This document shows positions 1 to 14,200 of a stretch of 64,000 bases of DNA, one piece after another; the first letter of the stretch is position 1; every line of letters starts with the position of its first letter. The position numbers and the translations under genes are program-made. Under the pieces are notes generated by a model. It was not told where the DNA came from. It worked only from the letters and a program-made list of their open reading frames with translations, and did not search any database. The stretch is taken from the NCBI GenBank assembly GCA_916610825.1, contig OU744452.1, forward strand, positions 12,752,110 through 12,816,109, written 5' to 3'. Origin of the DNA: Haliclystus octoradiatus. Its lineage: Eukaryota; Cnidaria; Staurozoa; Stauromedusae; Haliclystidae.

Positions 1-20
1 TATTATAAATAGGTAGCTAC

Positions 21-2115
21 CTGGATAGTTTGCACGAGCTTTGTCCATGGTTCAACATCATTGACAACATTTTCATTGATCGGATAATGATCAAGTGTCG
101 TAGCAAAACACATTGAATATTGATGACAGAAACGAATTCGATAATATACATTCCTCTATGGCAAAACGAGATATAGATTCAGAAACAAACAGCGCATGCG
201 TATCAATTACCATTACGTTGAGTACTAGATATTTGTTAGCTTCCGTGCAGTTATCAAAATGTTTCTATCAAATTTTTATGTTCTACTTGACAATAATGGA
301 AAATAACAATAATAACATTAGCGAGAACAATTATAATAACAAGAAATCATATGAAACTAATAGACTAACCTCTCATCCTTTATCCTTTAATTATTTCAAA
401 TAATATTAATGCAATTTTTAATTGTAATAACCATGTATATATCATAAAAAGTTTTATCTCGAATTGAGATGCAAAGATATGACACATCAAAATGTTTCTC
501 AGAAAATCAATGTTGTAGTCAGTCAGGCAAGGCTCTGAGGCTAGGTATTTGAGAGAATTTAACCAAGATAGCCAGCCAGGGATAAATAGGAATGCCAGGG
601 GTAGGCAATTGCAGATTTTCACAGGTTTAAAAATGAGGAACTGTATTTGAACTGAGTAAGCTAAATTTGTCACTGCTGACGCCTGATGCAAGTAGGGACG
701 ATGCAAAGCTTCCTAAGAATACAATAAGTACTGTATCAATATACATTCTCAACAATCACGCAGGAGGTGGGGGGCACTATGATTTCCTGACAAGGGGGCT
801 AACTTCCAAGAAAAGGGGTAATTTGTAGAAAATATGCAAAAACTGCTTGAAAAGTACTAAAAATTCTTCGACAGTCAACATGCTATCCCTGACGGGGCCT
901 ACAGCCCCTGCTCCCCTCTGGTGTCATCCTGAGCTCACGTTCTAATTAATTAGACAATCATGAAGTATGAGAGGAATTTAAATAATTATGTGCTTTTGAT
1001 TCAGATTATGCAGTTAGATATGCACCATCAAAGCCAGACACAAAGAGTAGGCTAAAACTATCCTTTGATTGAAGATAGCATAAAAAAGGTTTTCAAATTA
1101 ACACTGACATAAAATTATCTTAATTTCAATTTAATTAAGAGAGTATGTATATGCTATCTCGTAAAAATGGATCGAAACTGTCAACAGAAAGGTTGGGTTA
1201 AATATTCAAATAAAATCTATTCTGTCTAGACTGTCAGGGCTGTCAGGTCTGATGTAAAAAGATTCTCTCTCTGCTGCCGCGGCAAATTAAAAATCAACAT
1301 CGAATGTACAGTAGATTAGTACATTATTAATGTCTGGCAATGTATGGTGTATTGCTAATACAATCTAATAAAAGAACGTTGTCTTTAGATATATTAGAAT
1401 CTAGAAATTTAAAGACGAACGGAGGAGAAGAGAGAGTTGGTTCATTTCCCATTTAATTTTTAAAATGATAAAGTGTATGACTTTTACTTCAAGCAGACGA
1501 ACTAGACGAAAGCACTAATGAACTAATGATGAGTGATTTAAGGATTTACCTTTGATTCTACAGAAATTTCACACTTTCTTGTGAGTCAGTGTAGTTTACA
1601 ATATTATGCAACGTCGAATAGCTTTAGCTGAGGCAAAATATTGAGAATATAGCATTGATTTCCGTAAAGTTTTGTAAAATGAAACTTTAACAATATACGG
1701 AGGATATAACATCAGATAGTCTCATGGAAACAAATACGGATTGTACGAGAAATACATCCCTTTGAATTTCAAAAACATAATAATAGTTTAAAATCATCTT
1801 CAGGCAAGAGAGAGAATGAACAAATTTACATCGAAACTGTAACAAAATATTGTTTCTTTTTCTTATCGCTGATCAACATAATGAAGTTTAATTCAAGTAT
1901 ATCTCTTATTCAACAAAATAATAGTTATAATTATTTACCTTTTCTAGATCAAACGTTGCTCTAACTCTTCGTAAATGTTGCATTGCGCTAAGAATATCTA
2001 ATCCAGTAGCCATACAACTTCCATGCCTTGGTAATCTAGCAAATACATTCGCTAGACAGTAATCAATTAAAAAACCAACCAAAATTATATAGAACCAATA
2101 ATTCATTGCCTTCAT
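21..2115 (-). CDS. 5' part of a gene for an unrecognised secreted protein (two coding exons, continues off the window)
   Basis: Seen: exon 1 (1939-2115) starts at an ATG and encodes 59 residues, with a hydrophobic leader ending ..LIDYCLA that resembles a signal peptide cleaved before NVFARLPRHG. It ends ..RATFDLEK at a GTAAAT donor in phase 0. A second open block (21-155) follows a CCATAG acceptor, also in phase 0. It encodes 45 residues starting RNVYYRIRFC and including LDHYPINENV, and ends at a weak GTAGCT donor. The joined frame is open for 104 residues. Cysteines at about 34, 69 and 75 would fit an extracellular disulfide-bonded product. I do not recognise the family and assign no function. 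The 1.8-kb intron shows only low-complexity AT-rich DNA. Exon 1 is fairly convincing, exon 2 less so. The remaining exons would lie at lower coordinates outside the window. Confidence 0.42.
156..1938 (-). other. Intron of the secreted-protein candidate, nothing else recognised
   Basis: AT-rich sequence between the two proposed exons. The open frames here (for example 380-706 on the minus strand) have no domain-like content, and I see no RNA gene or ordered repeat. Confidence 0.35.
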
Positions 2116-5056
2116 AATGACTGTCAATATTTGTAATAGAAAAAATATTTGTTTGTTACAAATATACGATAATGTTTTTATAGAAAACTTTTTATGTAAC
2201 AGCAAGCACACATTAACAGTTTTGAATAACGATGTCTGCCAAATTGTCAAGCTTTAGCCAAGATATGATATCGTTTAAAAGGCAAGATGTTATATATAGC
2301 AAGATGTTATATATATCCACTCCAAATAAAATGTGTGGTCGGATTTGTGTTATCCAAAAAGCTTTCCAAATACTGATATACACAGAATAGGTATCAATGA
2401 TAATCCATGATTCTCAAATTCAAATAAACAATCCAAAGATATTTTGTCCAAAAACGGTTGAACTATTGTGCCATAAAGCGTGCATAAATATTGGCGATAA
2501 ATTGAGCGTGTTCCGGTCTTTGAGATGCGAGCAACCAAATGTTGAAAAGTCTCAGATATAGTCAATCAATCAATCTCTTCAATTTTGAAGTAGCTATACT
2601 CCAAAGAGCAAAACTTCGTTGAACTGCCTGATAATCTTCTAAAATGAATCGTTGGAATGCTTTGGAAAATTATTTTGTCATTTAACATTGTCAATTGTCT
2701 GTTACTCCCTCCCACACTGTCTGTAAATCCATAAAACGTTGATGGTTTTCACCTAGGACCTTGTAGTGCATGCCTTTATCTTTGAGAGTGTATTATGTTT
2801 TTGTAACAATCAAAATGCAAAAGTAACACCTCCTTATTAAATCCTTGGTTCTCAGTTATTTGCAATCATATTGCTTTCCAATGATCATAACAAACCTTAT
2901 GACGTATTCATATAGTTAGCCTCATGCAATATGTGGATGGCAACTATACTGTTCAATGATATATAAATTACATTATTATGTCCGTGTTTTGACTTCAACT
3001 TTTCATGAAAAATTTAATTAATAGTTTTTACAGGTGAACGCGAAATCATTTTTATAAAAATTGAATTCTAAAAATATAATTTCACAGAACCATGTTTTCT
3101 GCGTCAATATTATTTATTCACTGTGCAGTTGAGATCGTTAATTTATTAAAAGCAAATTGTTTTTTTGTTGTTGACAAATTTGAAAATCAAATTTGAAAAT
3201 TCATCAATATCATAGAGAAATTATTTGGAATTTTAATCTAAAAGTAATAATTTGCTTCAGAACAAAGTGATATATATTTTTTTGCGCTGTCTAATAAGGA
3301 GGAGTCGTCACCTTGGCATCTCACATCAGCTTTAGTAGATGTGGGATGGAAAGTCTGTCGTAAAGTGTTTCATCATCAAGGTGGCACGTCCAGCCCACTC
3401 TCAAGTCTCACAGCAGGAGTCCATCAAAAATAAGACTATATATGATGTTTATCAGCCTGCGTGCTACCTGCGTGCAGACCTAACAGGATAAAAATCAAAC
3501 TCAGAACTACAGCAGTAGCATACTAATTATAGAAGCAATGCGTGTCTGTCTGCAAACATTCAGAGATGGTTGTAATTATCTTATATAAAGACAAGAATCT
3601 AAACCGTATATAGTCTATTTCCTTGGACATGTCAATTATAGTCCATTTCATATATCGTCATTGGCATTTCAAAACAACAGATGTTTTGGTAACTAATTCA
3701 TAATTGATATATGCAGTATGTCGTGCCATTTTATTTAAAAGCACCAGGAAACATTGCATCGGTTGCTGTGTAATAAAAGTCAGTCATATCCATCCTTCGC
3801 TAGATGGACCATCTTTATAAGGTTTGATCTTATTACGGATGTGTGTGATAATCCAAAATAAATATTTGCCTCGTTGCAGGCTTTGTTGACATCTGATTAT
3901 GGGAATACTAGCGCAATGCTTTACATTTGCAAACATGACATATGTCTGACAAGAGGGTAATGATTTGTCAAAAAGCTAAATATAGCCTCTCAATTGGCAC
4001 GGCAAATTGAGGATAGAAAGATACAAGTGAATTATAGCCTATAATGATACCTATGATTTCCTAGAAAAATGCCAGCATTGTTTATATGGGATATTTTTCA
4101 GAAACGTTAATGAGAGGATATAAGTATAGTGTATAATCATCTAAACATATTATATCATGCGGTCAGATTAATCAGGATTACGCTCAGATTAAAATCTCAA
4201 AAATCGCAGAAGCGCATCTAATAAAAAATTCGGAATGCTTAGTATAGAGTACATTTGAACAGAGTCTATTGATGCAAAAGAGAAACATTCCACATTGGGT
4301 TAGTCTTTGCACGCAGGCTGTATTGGGTCTACAATAACGATCATCGTGGAACGCATTCCTCTTACTGTACAATAAAATCGGATACTGTATTGCTAATTTA
4401 AAGCTGGTGATTCTAGATTTCTATATTATAGGCACATTTTGTACCATACAAAATGCAAAATCTTGCTAATAAAATAATACCAGTTTTTCAGTTGAATTTC
4501 TTTACTAAAATTGAAAAATCAACTTCTATTATCAAATCCATGATTTTAAACTAATTTATACAAAAAAAATTATAGATTATACGATACAATTATACAACTA
4601 TATCTGTAAGAGCTAAGTAATTGAAATCGTGGCTACCTGGAGTGTATTACCGTGAAGGGCATCTATGCTCTGAACTTTCTGGTCAAATTAAAAGTTATAC
4701 CATATTTATTTCCTGGTCGAGAGCAGGTAACAGGTTTTTAATTAATCACTTTACATTATTTGAAATAGCTTATTCTTATTTGAACTTAGCATTATTTGAA
4801 ATAGCTACAAAAAGTCTCTGTACAATTCAATATTTAAATAAGCATGTATACTGTAGTAGGATCCTATCGAAGAATAAGTTTAACAGTTTTAAAATTACAA
4901 TTATTTAAATAATCAGATCATTGTCAATGATACTCGCCTACAAGAGCATTAATCATTAAATAGATCATAATTTATATGCAAACAGACTTAATGATGATAG
5001 AGATACATACTAGCATTGTTTTGATTTGATTGCTAACTCTATAGCTGAAGTCCTGT
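2116..5056. other. Intergenic stretch between the secreted-protein candidate and the end of ZDHHC17
   Basis: It holds the 5' flank of the secreted-protein candidate and the 3' flank of ZDHHC17. A TTTATT at 4705-4710 reads AATAAA on the minus strand and could be the ZDHHC17 polyadenylation signal, but the motif is common in AT-rich DNA. A copy of a short dispersed repeat containing CTGCGTGCAGACC lies near 3457-3480 and resembles the end of the element at 5749-5845. No other gene is visible. Confidence 0.4.
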
Positions 5057-5225
5057 TCAAACTTCCTCGTAACGATGTCCACAATTAGAATGTCTACTAC
5101 CTTTACAACTGTGCTCCGGTGAATCGAATGAATCGTATATTTGCGTCCAATCAACAGTTGATGGTCTCACAAGACCAAAAAATGAGAAGTGAAAGAAATT
5201 AGCAATATTCTGAATAATACCATCG
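5057..5225 (-). CDS. ZDHHC17: ZDHHC17 coding exon 19 (C-terminal tail and stop)
   Basis: Acceptor TCATTTTTAG. Encodes [20 protein letters not shown] and [12 protein letters not shown], matching human NIIDFFEF, CGLFRP and VDWTRQY. Ends ..HRYEEV then TGA. Confidence 0.95.
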
Positions 5226-8200
5226 CTAAAAATGAGAAAAATAAAAGTTAGGATCAGTGAAAGAAATATTAACATAATTTAATAGCCAACTGTAGCCATG
5301 TCCAGAAGTGACTAATTACACTGCTTATACATAATGATATATTATTAGTAGATGTTATCTAGTAGCAAAGAATATAATGCTCAATGTCATATATGGCAAA
5401 GCTGTAAATAATAACAAGAGAAATAGAAAGGAGTCAGAGACCACACATTCGTATACTGTTACTTTAAGTTTCATGCTGTTATAGCAATTATCAGACTTAT
5501 ATATTAATATGACAGATATATTGGTAGTTTATTTCTGTCTGTCTGATGATTGCTATAAAAGCATGAAACTTGAAGAACAGTATAAGAATGTGTGGTCCGT
5601 CTGACTCCTTTCTATTTCTATTTCTATTTATATATAATTACATAATACAATATACATAAAATGCATTATAGCAATGTGACCATTACCTGTTTACAACGGC
5701 TATCTTCGTATAGTGGTCACTTTCACTATTACCCACAATAATAAGGTGTAGCCTGCGTGCAGATCCAAATCTTTTTTCTTAAGATTAATGTCTGGGTTAA
5801 TTTCTACTTATCCTAAAAAAAGACTTAGGTGTGCGCACAGGCTTATCAGGCGGGGGTACCATTACACCAGATCCGAGCGTAGTGATTTCCGTACCAGTTC
5901 GAATTATATTATATCAAAGTAATCCAGTATATAGTATCTGGCTGAGCAAGAATCACTAAGATAGAACATGGGGGTGTAAAATGATCAGGTTACTAAATAT
6001 CGAATGAATAGTGTACTAGCGATCCACCCGGTATGATTTTTATTCAGATGGCGCAATACTTATCTTGTACGAAATTCCAGCCTCAGAGAAATGCTCTGCC
6101 CAGCAATACCCTCGACAATACCTACATCTGTTGTACCTTAACAGATGCCCAAATGCATACGGGATTATTCCTATAGGAGATGACTGACTTCACAGTGACA
6201 ATAAACTGAAGAAAGCATTTAGATAAATGGGCCATTATTATGGAGGAAAGATGGCAAGAGAAACGTATCAATCATTCTTTCCTGAAACTATTGGTCACAT
6301 GTGAGATAAATGTGTAAGCCTTGTCTTACCTGAATGGACTAACTATCTTGCCACTTTTGTCTATAAAATGATCGTATCGACCAGCATTGATCCTCTCGTT
6401 TGTTGTCATTCCCAGCCAAAACATCTGCAATGAAAACATAGTAAACAATTAAAATATCTACGAAGGTCGGAGAGTGGGGTGTTGATATCCCCTATGATAC
6501 CGTGGATATATTGATAGGAGTGAGTCACTTTCAGGAAATCTACGTAACCATAAAGTCCCACAATTTCCACAAATTAGTTAACTAACATTAAACCCATGTT
6601 AATACATCTGTATCGTAAATTTTATTGCCATTTCTGGTATATTACTAGACGGCATTCATTTCGATTTCTAGCAGAATATTGGCAAGTTTTTATTTTAAAA
6701 TTTTTAAATGTAAAAATAAAATATCCATTCTCTTAGTATTGGACACACATGCTTTTGATCGTTAAAAATGACAAATCCTCGTATTGCTGCGCGTTGAATG
6801 AATCCTATAGGGACAAAAAGTTACTGTACAATTTTAAGTTCATAAAATGTTCCTTCATTTCAACTCAGAAAAACGGGTGATTTATTGCTAGTAAGCAGTT
6901 GGCACACGGTTTTACGATCGATTGAGTTTTCAAACCTAGTTTTGTTTTGTATTGATATAATGATTTTGCTACATAACTTTAAGCCAATCAGATTGATCAA
7001 ATCCCTTATAATTAGTTCCGTTATAATACAATACATTTTATTGATGTAAAATCTCACTTGATACATGTTGCACACCAGAAGTGCTGATACCCAACACGAG
7101 TGTACCGTAGCATTAAAAAATCCAAAAGTAACCCAAGGTGAACATCTTGCAGCCTGTAATGCTGATTCAAATAGGTTGCCTTCAAAACGACCACATTCAG
7201 CAGAATAATCTATCAAAACAACGCAATATCGTAAAACATTATTTTATTTTATTTTATCGATGTACGGGGGATCCAGGGGGTACAGGGTGGGGGGGTCCTC
7301 AGAACGAATCACAGATTAAATAATGATGCAATCCCGAATCACGGACAATCAGACTGTGCAAGTATGTGGATCGTGGTATTGTTATGGGAGAGCATTTTCA
7401 AATAATAGTTGATCGTTTTGACCACGTTTTCGCTCTCTCCCAAACCTTTCGGTTTTCCTTAGCCTGCTCGCATGTAAACTTGGTAAACAGTAGACCAATC
7501 TACTGTTTACCAAGTTTACATTTTGACAGTGAGTCTGCGAGCAGGTTAGCTTTCCTTGACTTCTTTCATTATTTTCTAATGTAGTCTAGTATACAATGAT
7601 GATGCAGTATATAGCGCAAAAACACAGCGACTGCTGGGACCACCAGTCACAGACACATGTAGAGAACAATAGAATTACTGCAGGCACCGACTTTCAAAAT
7701 TGATTTGCTGACTTTTCTGGATTGGTAACTGTTTTGAATTCTAAACATGTTTCAATCAATGTTATTGTCACCAAAATAATGTTCTTTTATTAGTCAACTA
7801 CTTGTAGGCAATTTGAAAGTGGAAAGTTTGGTCACAGGCACAAATATATTTTGTAGACCACTGAAACAGTAATCATGATTTTTTTTCTTTTCGGATTTAT
7901 CATTTTTCCACGAACCGGGTAAGCTTACAGCTTTTTTTCACCGGGGTGGTTGGTTAATTTGTTAGTATTTTGAAGCTTGTGTGCGTTTAATAGCCGGATG
8001 CCCTTCCTGACGCCAACCTATAGTGCTCCGGACAGGGATTGAACCTGAGACCCTGCGGGCCGTGGTCCAACACCCTAGCCACTACACCAAGGCCGCAGAT
8101 TAGGAATCTGCGGATTAGGAATTACACTACAGATTAGGAATCACGGGTCACAGGAATTAACTATATCACAATTCACGAGAGGTGTGCATTCCAAATCACA

Positions 8201-11200
8201 AATAACGGATAGTTAATAGGCAAATATCAGGTCACGAAATTAATTAACCTTGTACGACCCTCGGTAAAGTCTATACGATTACTGAAACGATTATTATTTG
8301 AAAGTTGAATGGATATATTTAGAATTAGGGGATAATAGCTGGGAAAAAGGATAAGATGGTCATCTAATTTCTCATGCACTATAATGTGTACTGTTAATAA
8401 TCTTAATAATCGTCTTACTGGTGTCATGACTGGCGATAACCCCACTAGTGTCTAATTTTATTATACAACTTTCAAAACGGTTCAATTATTAAAACAGGCA
8501 AGATAAGAGGGTTAACAAAACTGGAAAGTTGCCCCATTGTCTACTAAATTCCCCAATTCATCACAGATTCACTGAGATTGAAACGTCCATCAAAATTCAG
8601 GTGATCATTCAAGAATAGGGTAAACAAGGATCATACTTACATATTCCAGCTACATAAACGTAACTCATGTTACATATAACAAGGAAAAACAGAAAGCCAA
8701 AGAAATATTGATGATTATTTGCTCCTATGAAGAAAAATACCAAAACGATTACTGATCTATGTACACATAACGGTTTGCTAAACACCAAGGCCCATCGGCC
8801 ACCCACTCCCTTGAGACTCAAACAAAACCGGAGCATATTCTTCCACATACAATCATTACATTGGACAGATGCATATCGCCACTTAGTGTAGTATTTCTAT
8901 ATATTTAGACATTTAAAAAGTGGCAAAAACAAAATGAGTTCAAACCTCATATAGCGACCACCTGTATATAATGGCCACTTTACATAAGTAATATACTAAA
9001 ATTAGTCTATTGAACTAACCCTGTATACAAAGGTCACCTGGCCATAGTGGTCAATTTATCTAGATCTTATATCCGGCTTTACTATATAGACATTACATAG
9101 AGGCTCAACTGTACTGCATGGCAGATTTAATGATGATGTAATACAAAGTTGTCCATCATCATCATCATCATCATCATAATTTATTTAGGACTTGAATAAG
9201 CTAAAAGCTTTTCTCACAAGACTTATTATGATTTCCAGGTACACAATACCAAAACCATGTCAAAATTCAACTAACTAGTTTCTTAGCTTGTTGACCAACA
9301 GTTGGACCAAATAGATAAAGTTGATATTTAGAGAGAGGAAACATCATTCATGTTAGAGATGGATTTCAGGAGGGTCTTCCATACCATAAATATAATTTAA
9401 TCTAAATAATCTAAATTTAACGTATCTAACAATAAAATAAAGATTACATTTGCATCAGTTATGCACACAGCATATGTGCATGCACAATTCACATACTCAA
9501 GCTAATTTCACATGGAAACCATACTCAAGCTAAATTCACATGGAAACCATACTCAAGCTAATTTCACATGAAACCATACTCAAGCTAATTTCACATGGAA
9601 ACCATACTCAAGCTAATTTTACATGGAAACAATTAGTGATTAATGATGTTTCATGAGCTCAATAAATATAGCAAAAGATGTAACAGATCTTTCATATTAG
9701 TTGATTATACCGTATAATAATAAATAATAAATAACAAAACAAAGTTAACACACATACAAGAAGGAGATCGATTTAAAAGTGCTAATCTAATATGAATAGC
9801 ATTAACGTAATACATGTATCAATCTATATACAAATGTTTAATAAAATTATTAACCTACCAATACAGTTATCAACCCACGGACAATGATGATCAAGACGTG
9901 CAATACAACGATTACATATTGAACAATGTTTCGAGCGAATAGGTCGTCGTACCTGTGAATAGTGACATATCATTAAAATTAGCCTCATTAGCTCTAGCTT
10001 GTGTGTACATAGTCAAGTACCATTCTAAGACAAGGAGTAGATTGGTATTCTGATGTAGATGTAACGAATTATAAATAGAGCAGCACAACTCTCATCTCAT
10101 CTCATGTTATATACAATGAATACAGCCCTGATTTATTTATATAGAACAGAGTGTCCCGCAGGCATTTTTTTCTAAAATTGAAAAGTATTCTAAATCTATA
10201 AATAATTCATAAAGTTTATTAATGAAACTGAAAAAGAGGTGCATAGGGATGAAACTAATTACTCTATGTAATAATAAGGTCAGTTTAAATTGCTTGCCCA
10301 GGAAAATTTCCAGTGAAAAATTTTTTAATATGTTTTTGACCCCTGCCCTCCATCAACATCATATAGCTTGGCTTTGATAAATCCTTGTGAAGCACCAAAC
10401 AGACAGACCAAAACGTTCTTAAAGTTTCAAATAAGAATGTTTCAGATTGTGCGTAGGCTACTTAACCCAGGAACCCAAAATATTTGCAATTATTACTCCT
10501 TTTGAAATCCTTATAGAAAATCTCATGAATCATTTCTATAAATTCAAAATACTCTATCCTCAAGTGTCGGAGATCTAGGCGTATCAATACATGCAGTTTC
10601 CCTAACTGAGTATTTTCTAGAACCAGTGTGGTCCGTTATAGCTATTGATAATGCAGCTCCTTTAGATAGTGCAAACCCTTCTAGGAGAACTCAATGTCCC
10701 GTTCATTACTGATAACCAACGTTTTTATTCTAATAAAATAAAGGCTGGTGATCTACAATCTGTGTAGTAGTATAGTCCCTTAGTAAGATATCAACGAATC
10801 ATATGGACACTTTGACTATCAGATAGTTATTGGATTGGAAATAGTCTAGAACTATTCACCATGATATTCTGAAGCAATTATCTTATCGTTAAAACTCAGC
10901 TAGAAATGAAAAAAGCATGGAACTACAGCTGTGATCACATCCGATGCACGTTTCAAAACATTTTTTTGACTCTAATTGATGCAGAATATCATGTTGAAGT
11001 TCTAGACTATTTCCAATCCAATAACTATCTAATAGTCAAAGTGTCCATATGATTCTTTGAATTTGTCAATATAATAATAATAATAATTTTTTGACTCTAA
11101 TTGATGCAGAATATCATGTTCAGGAGTCAAAAACAATTTCAGTACCTGCGATCATATAATTTTGCCTCGAAAGTACCTGCAAATATTTTACTGGAAATTT

Positions 11201-14200
11201 TCTTGGTCAAGCAATTTAAAATGACCTTATTAATACATAGAGTAATTAGCTTGGACGTGTATGTATGGTTTTTGAGTAATACAAACACTGATTTACAAAC
11301 ACTTAAATGCGTTAATGCAGGGTGATGTGATCACAGCAAATCTACAATCTGTGTTGTAGTATAATCCCATAGAGTAAATCAACCAATCATAGAAACACGT
11401 TGACTATCAGATTGTTATTGGATTGGAAATAGTCTAGAACTTTTCAACATGATCAAGGGTAGAAATGTTGGGACAACTGGTACCGGCAGTCTCAGGGACA
11501 ATTATTGGGCAATAGGTTTCCTACAGGCACATTTTTCCAAAAGTTAAAAATATTCTCAATCTATAAATAATTCATAAAGATTATTAATGAAACTGAATAA
11601 GAGGAGCATAAGGAAGAAAGCAGAATACCTGAGATAAATAGGCAAATAGATGCACTCATTTGAAAAAAAAAAACGGATTCTAAATTTGTCCACATTAGCA
11701 GTCGTCATGATAGAAATGCATAATTTAGTTCAAGAGATCTCTGGTATTTGCTGGACAAAAAATCACCTATTGTGTTATTATATTTATGGATGGTTCAACA
11801 ACATTCAAGAGAATTCGAGCTTATTTCATTTCTGTCAATTGTGATTATTACTACAGGATCTTGCAGGTGAATTGACTTGCAATATTTCCACAAATTATTA
11901 AGTCTGTATATACATGCTAGCTGATTATTTTCTGGGGAAAACGTTTCAATATAGGCACATACCAAACATGTTGAGCAGAATTTTGAGAAATTTTGTAGCA
12001 TCCCTGCTTCAGCTAATTCAACAATCACCTAAAAATAATGAAAGAAATTCAATATGAAAACAAGTTCATGAACTATTTATAAGGTGTCCATGAACAAATC
12101 ATGGAAGTTTGTAAAGTTCATGGAATGTTTTCTATAAGCTCTAAACCCATGATTACAAACATTGCATTTTTAGCTGCATTCCATTTGTTTTAGAGCTGAT
12201 AGGAACCATGGAAATCATCAAATCCAACAAGAAACTACTCTTGTACACCTGATTTAAGATTTATTTCAGTACAATGAGTCAACTATACATGGATTGAAGG
12301 TTGGTACTAGAGGTTTTTTTACTTCGGATTGGACCGTTCTTCTCCTTGAAAAGTTTGTTGTTTTATAATCATGTCATAATATTTATTGCATAAAAATTTC
12401 AAGTGCATTATTTAATGCATAAAATTTTTAAGTGCATTACTTAATGCATAAAATTTTCAAGTGCATTATTTAATGCATAAAATTTTCAAGTGCATTATTT
12501 AATGCATAAAATTTTCAAGTGCATTATTTAATGCATAAAATTTTCAAGTGCATTATTTAATGCATAAAATTTTCAAGTGCATTACTTAATGCATAAAATT
12601 TTCAAGTGCATTATTTAATGCATAAAATTTTCAAGTGCATTATTTAATGCATAAAATTTTTAAGTGCATTATTTAATGCATAAAATTTTCAAGTGCATTA
12701 TTTAATGCATAAAATTTTCAAGTGCATTACTTAATGCATAAAATTTTCAAGTGCATTATTTAATGCATAAAATTTTCAAGTGCATTACTTAATGCATAAA
12801 ATTTTCAAGTGCATTATTTAATGCATAAAATTTTCAAGTGCATTACTTAATGCATAAAATTTTCAAGTGCATTATTTATTGCATAAAAAATTTTCAAGTG
12901 CATTATTTATTGCATAAAATTTCCGAGTGCATTATTTAATGCATAAAATTTTCAAGTGCATTATTTATTGCATAAAAAATTTTCAAGTGCATTATTTAAT
13001 GCATAAAATTTTCAAGTGAATTATTTATAGCATCATGTCTTTCTGAAACTGACTAACAGGGCTTCTTCCATGATGTAGGCCTGTAAACCATGTAAATCTG
13101 AAATGTATGCCTAAAAAGAACTAAAAACCCAGAATAGATGCTAAAAGTTGGTTTATGCAGAATCTAAGCTACTGTGAAACAGTTTATAAATGTTAAATGG
13201 CTCAATTTTCATGAAAAGTTCATGAAAAAGTTCATAGATACAGACCATTTAACATTCATAAACCGTTTCATGAACAGCTCGTGATTGTAAAAGTTCATGA
13301 ACTATGAACAGTTGATGAATTGTGTGAATGTTTCACAGGGGTAGGAATATCAGGGCCCATGAACAAACAGAGTTTCTTGCAGAAAGCTTGAAAGAATCTA
13401 AGACTACATGAAGTGATTAATAGAGTACAAATTATGTTCATATCCAAGGAATGGTAGCCTAAATAAGTGACATTCTTGCCTTTTTCTGCTCTGTTGGTGT
13501 TGCCTTCACAACACCAGGGTCTGTTGTCCAACTTTTATAAAAATTATAAAACAAAAGTGAAGAATTTATTACAATGAATAAATAGAAACTAAAAGATTGC
13601 ACATCTGATAATTAACTGTCAAGAAAACTAACCACAAACAATTACATTGTAAACATATTACAATTACATTACATTAACAATTACATAAACAATTACATTA
13701 CATTAACAACAGAAATATATTTTATGCATACATCAAAGAGGAATATATCAAAAACTGTTTAAGAAATCAATAACGGAAATGAATTATTCAACAATTGGAC
13801 AACGAGCCCGAGGTCCTCCGAGGTGACTTTTCAGGACGGTAGACAACAAGGGCGAGTTGCCTAATTTTTTTAGTAGAAACCAACTAGTGGTACAAGCCAA
13901 AAATATCAACAACAAAATAGTTCCAAGTATTTATTTGATTCCTGCATAATTAATTTCAAGTACAACGGTCAATCAAAGGCATCCATGAGGACTGCAGCAT
14001 TGTGAATTGGAGGATGAATTTTAATTTGACTTGTTTCGGATGAAATTTTTAAAACAAAGCAGTTCGATATTAATACTGCTTACACTACAACCCCACAAAA
14101 TAGCAAATTTGAACAAGGTAATTATTGAGTATTTCAAAATGTATAAATGTTTGCAGTTTGTAATATAAAAGTTTGTTGTTTAAAAACTTTAGCTGAATAG

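Noticed and set aside
8030-8097. A tRNA gene on the minus strand
   Set aside because: A and B boxes are present, but the body runs into a SINE tail and I could not form a convincing cloverleaf.
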